Positions 5,340 through 5,368 of a stretch of DNA of 5,368 nt are shown one piece after another (within the stretch, counting starts at the first letter, position 1; the number at the start of each line of letters is the position of its first letter). Below the pieces are notes generated by a model. The model saw only the letters and a list, made by a program, of their open reading frames with translations, ran no database searches and was not told the DNA's origin. Source of the DNA: Candidatus Methanoperedens sp. (lineage in GTDB: Archaea; Halobacteriota; Methanosarcinia; Methanosarcinales; Methanoperedenaceae); the NCBI GenBank assembly GCA_026552835.1, contig JAPMTY010000075.1, positions 1 to 5,368 on the forward strand, written 5' to 3'. The translations under genes were made by a program, and so were the position numbers.

Positions 5340-5368
5340 ATGAAAATAGCATGTTTTGTCGAAGCGTA
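5340..5368 (+). CDS. Start of a downstream ORF, product unknown (runs off the right edge)
   Basis: An ATG at 5340 opens a frame of nine codons (MKIACFVEA) before the window ends. It lies 6 bp after the stop of the RLAN-type gene on the same strand, with no clear Shine-Dalgarno site, an arrangement typical of translationally coupled genes. The short Met-Lys-Ile followed by a hydrophobic strand is a common first beta strand of Rossmann-like and ATP-grasp enzymes, so it could be the ATP-grasp half of a RimK-like ligase. Nine residues cannot establish this; the family call is a guess from context. Confidence 0.5.

Overview
The window looks like a piece of an archaeal chromosome, most likely a euryarchaeon related to Methanosarcinales/ANME-2d (Candidatus Methanoperedens-like). 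That placement is inferred from remembered family resemblance and was not searched. Supporting signs are a fibrillarin-like RNA methyltransferase, the N-terminus of a protein resembling archaeal LonB, a TraB-family membrane protein, archaeal TATA-like elements upstream of genes, moderate AT richness, and purine-rich Shine-Dalgarno sites at some genes only.

Layout. At the left edge, a minus-strand gene runs off the window; its first 39 codons resemble archaeal LonB (1-119). It diverges from a plus-strand pair across a 170-bp AT-rich spacer that probably holds both promoters. The pair is an M50 site-2-protease-like membrane metalloprotease with two C-terminal CBS domains (290-1405) and, 1 bp later, a TraB/PrgY-type protein with four C-terminal membrane segments (1407-2675). 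After an 84-bp spacer comes an isocitrate/isopropylmalate dehydrogenase family enzyme (best start 2760, end 3887). The fibrillarin-like methyltransferase gene flpA (3918-4598) follows after 30 bp. After an 87-bp spacer with its own TATA-like element comes a protein made of an RLAN-type domain (RimK-like ATP-grasp N-terminal) without the ATP-grasp part (4686-5333). A further ORF starts 6 bp later and runs off the right edge (5340-5368).

How the genes fit together. The left third groups three proteins tied by family to membrane-associated proteolysis or quality control: LonB-like, S2P-CBS and TraB. The middle pairs a metabolic dehydrogenase with flpA, probably co-transcribed but not obviously related in function. 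The right end may be a split RLAN plus ATP-grasp ligase pair, but the second half is outside the window.

No tRNA, rRNA, CRISPR array or insertion sequence was seen, and no gene-free stretch exceeds 300 bases. The most noteworthy points are the mosaic signature of the dehydrogenase (isopropylmalate/malate-type substrate helix with an isocitrate-dehydrogenase-type clasp and NADP motif), the stand-alone RLAN protein, the protease cluster, and a degenerate 10-11-nt tandem repeat that runs into the flpA start codon.
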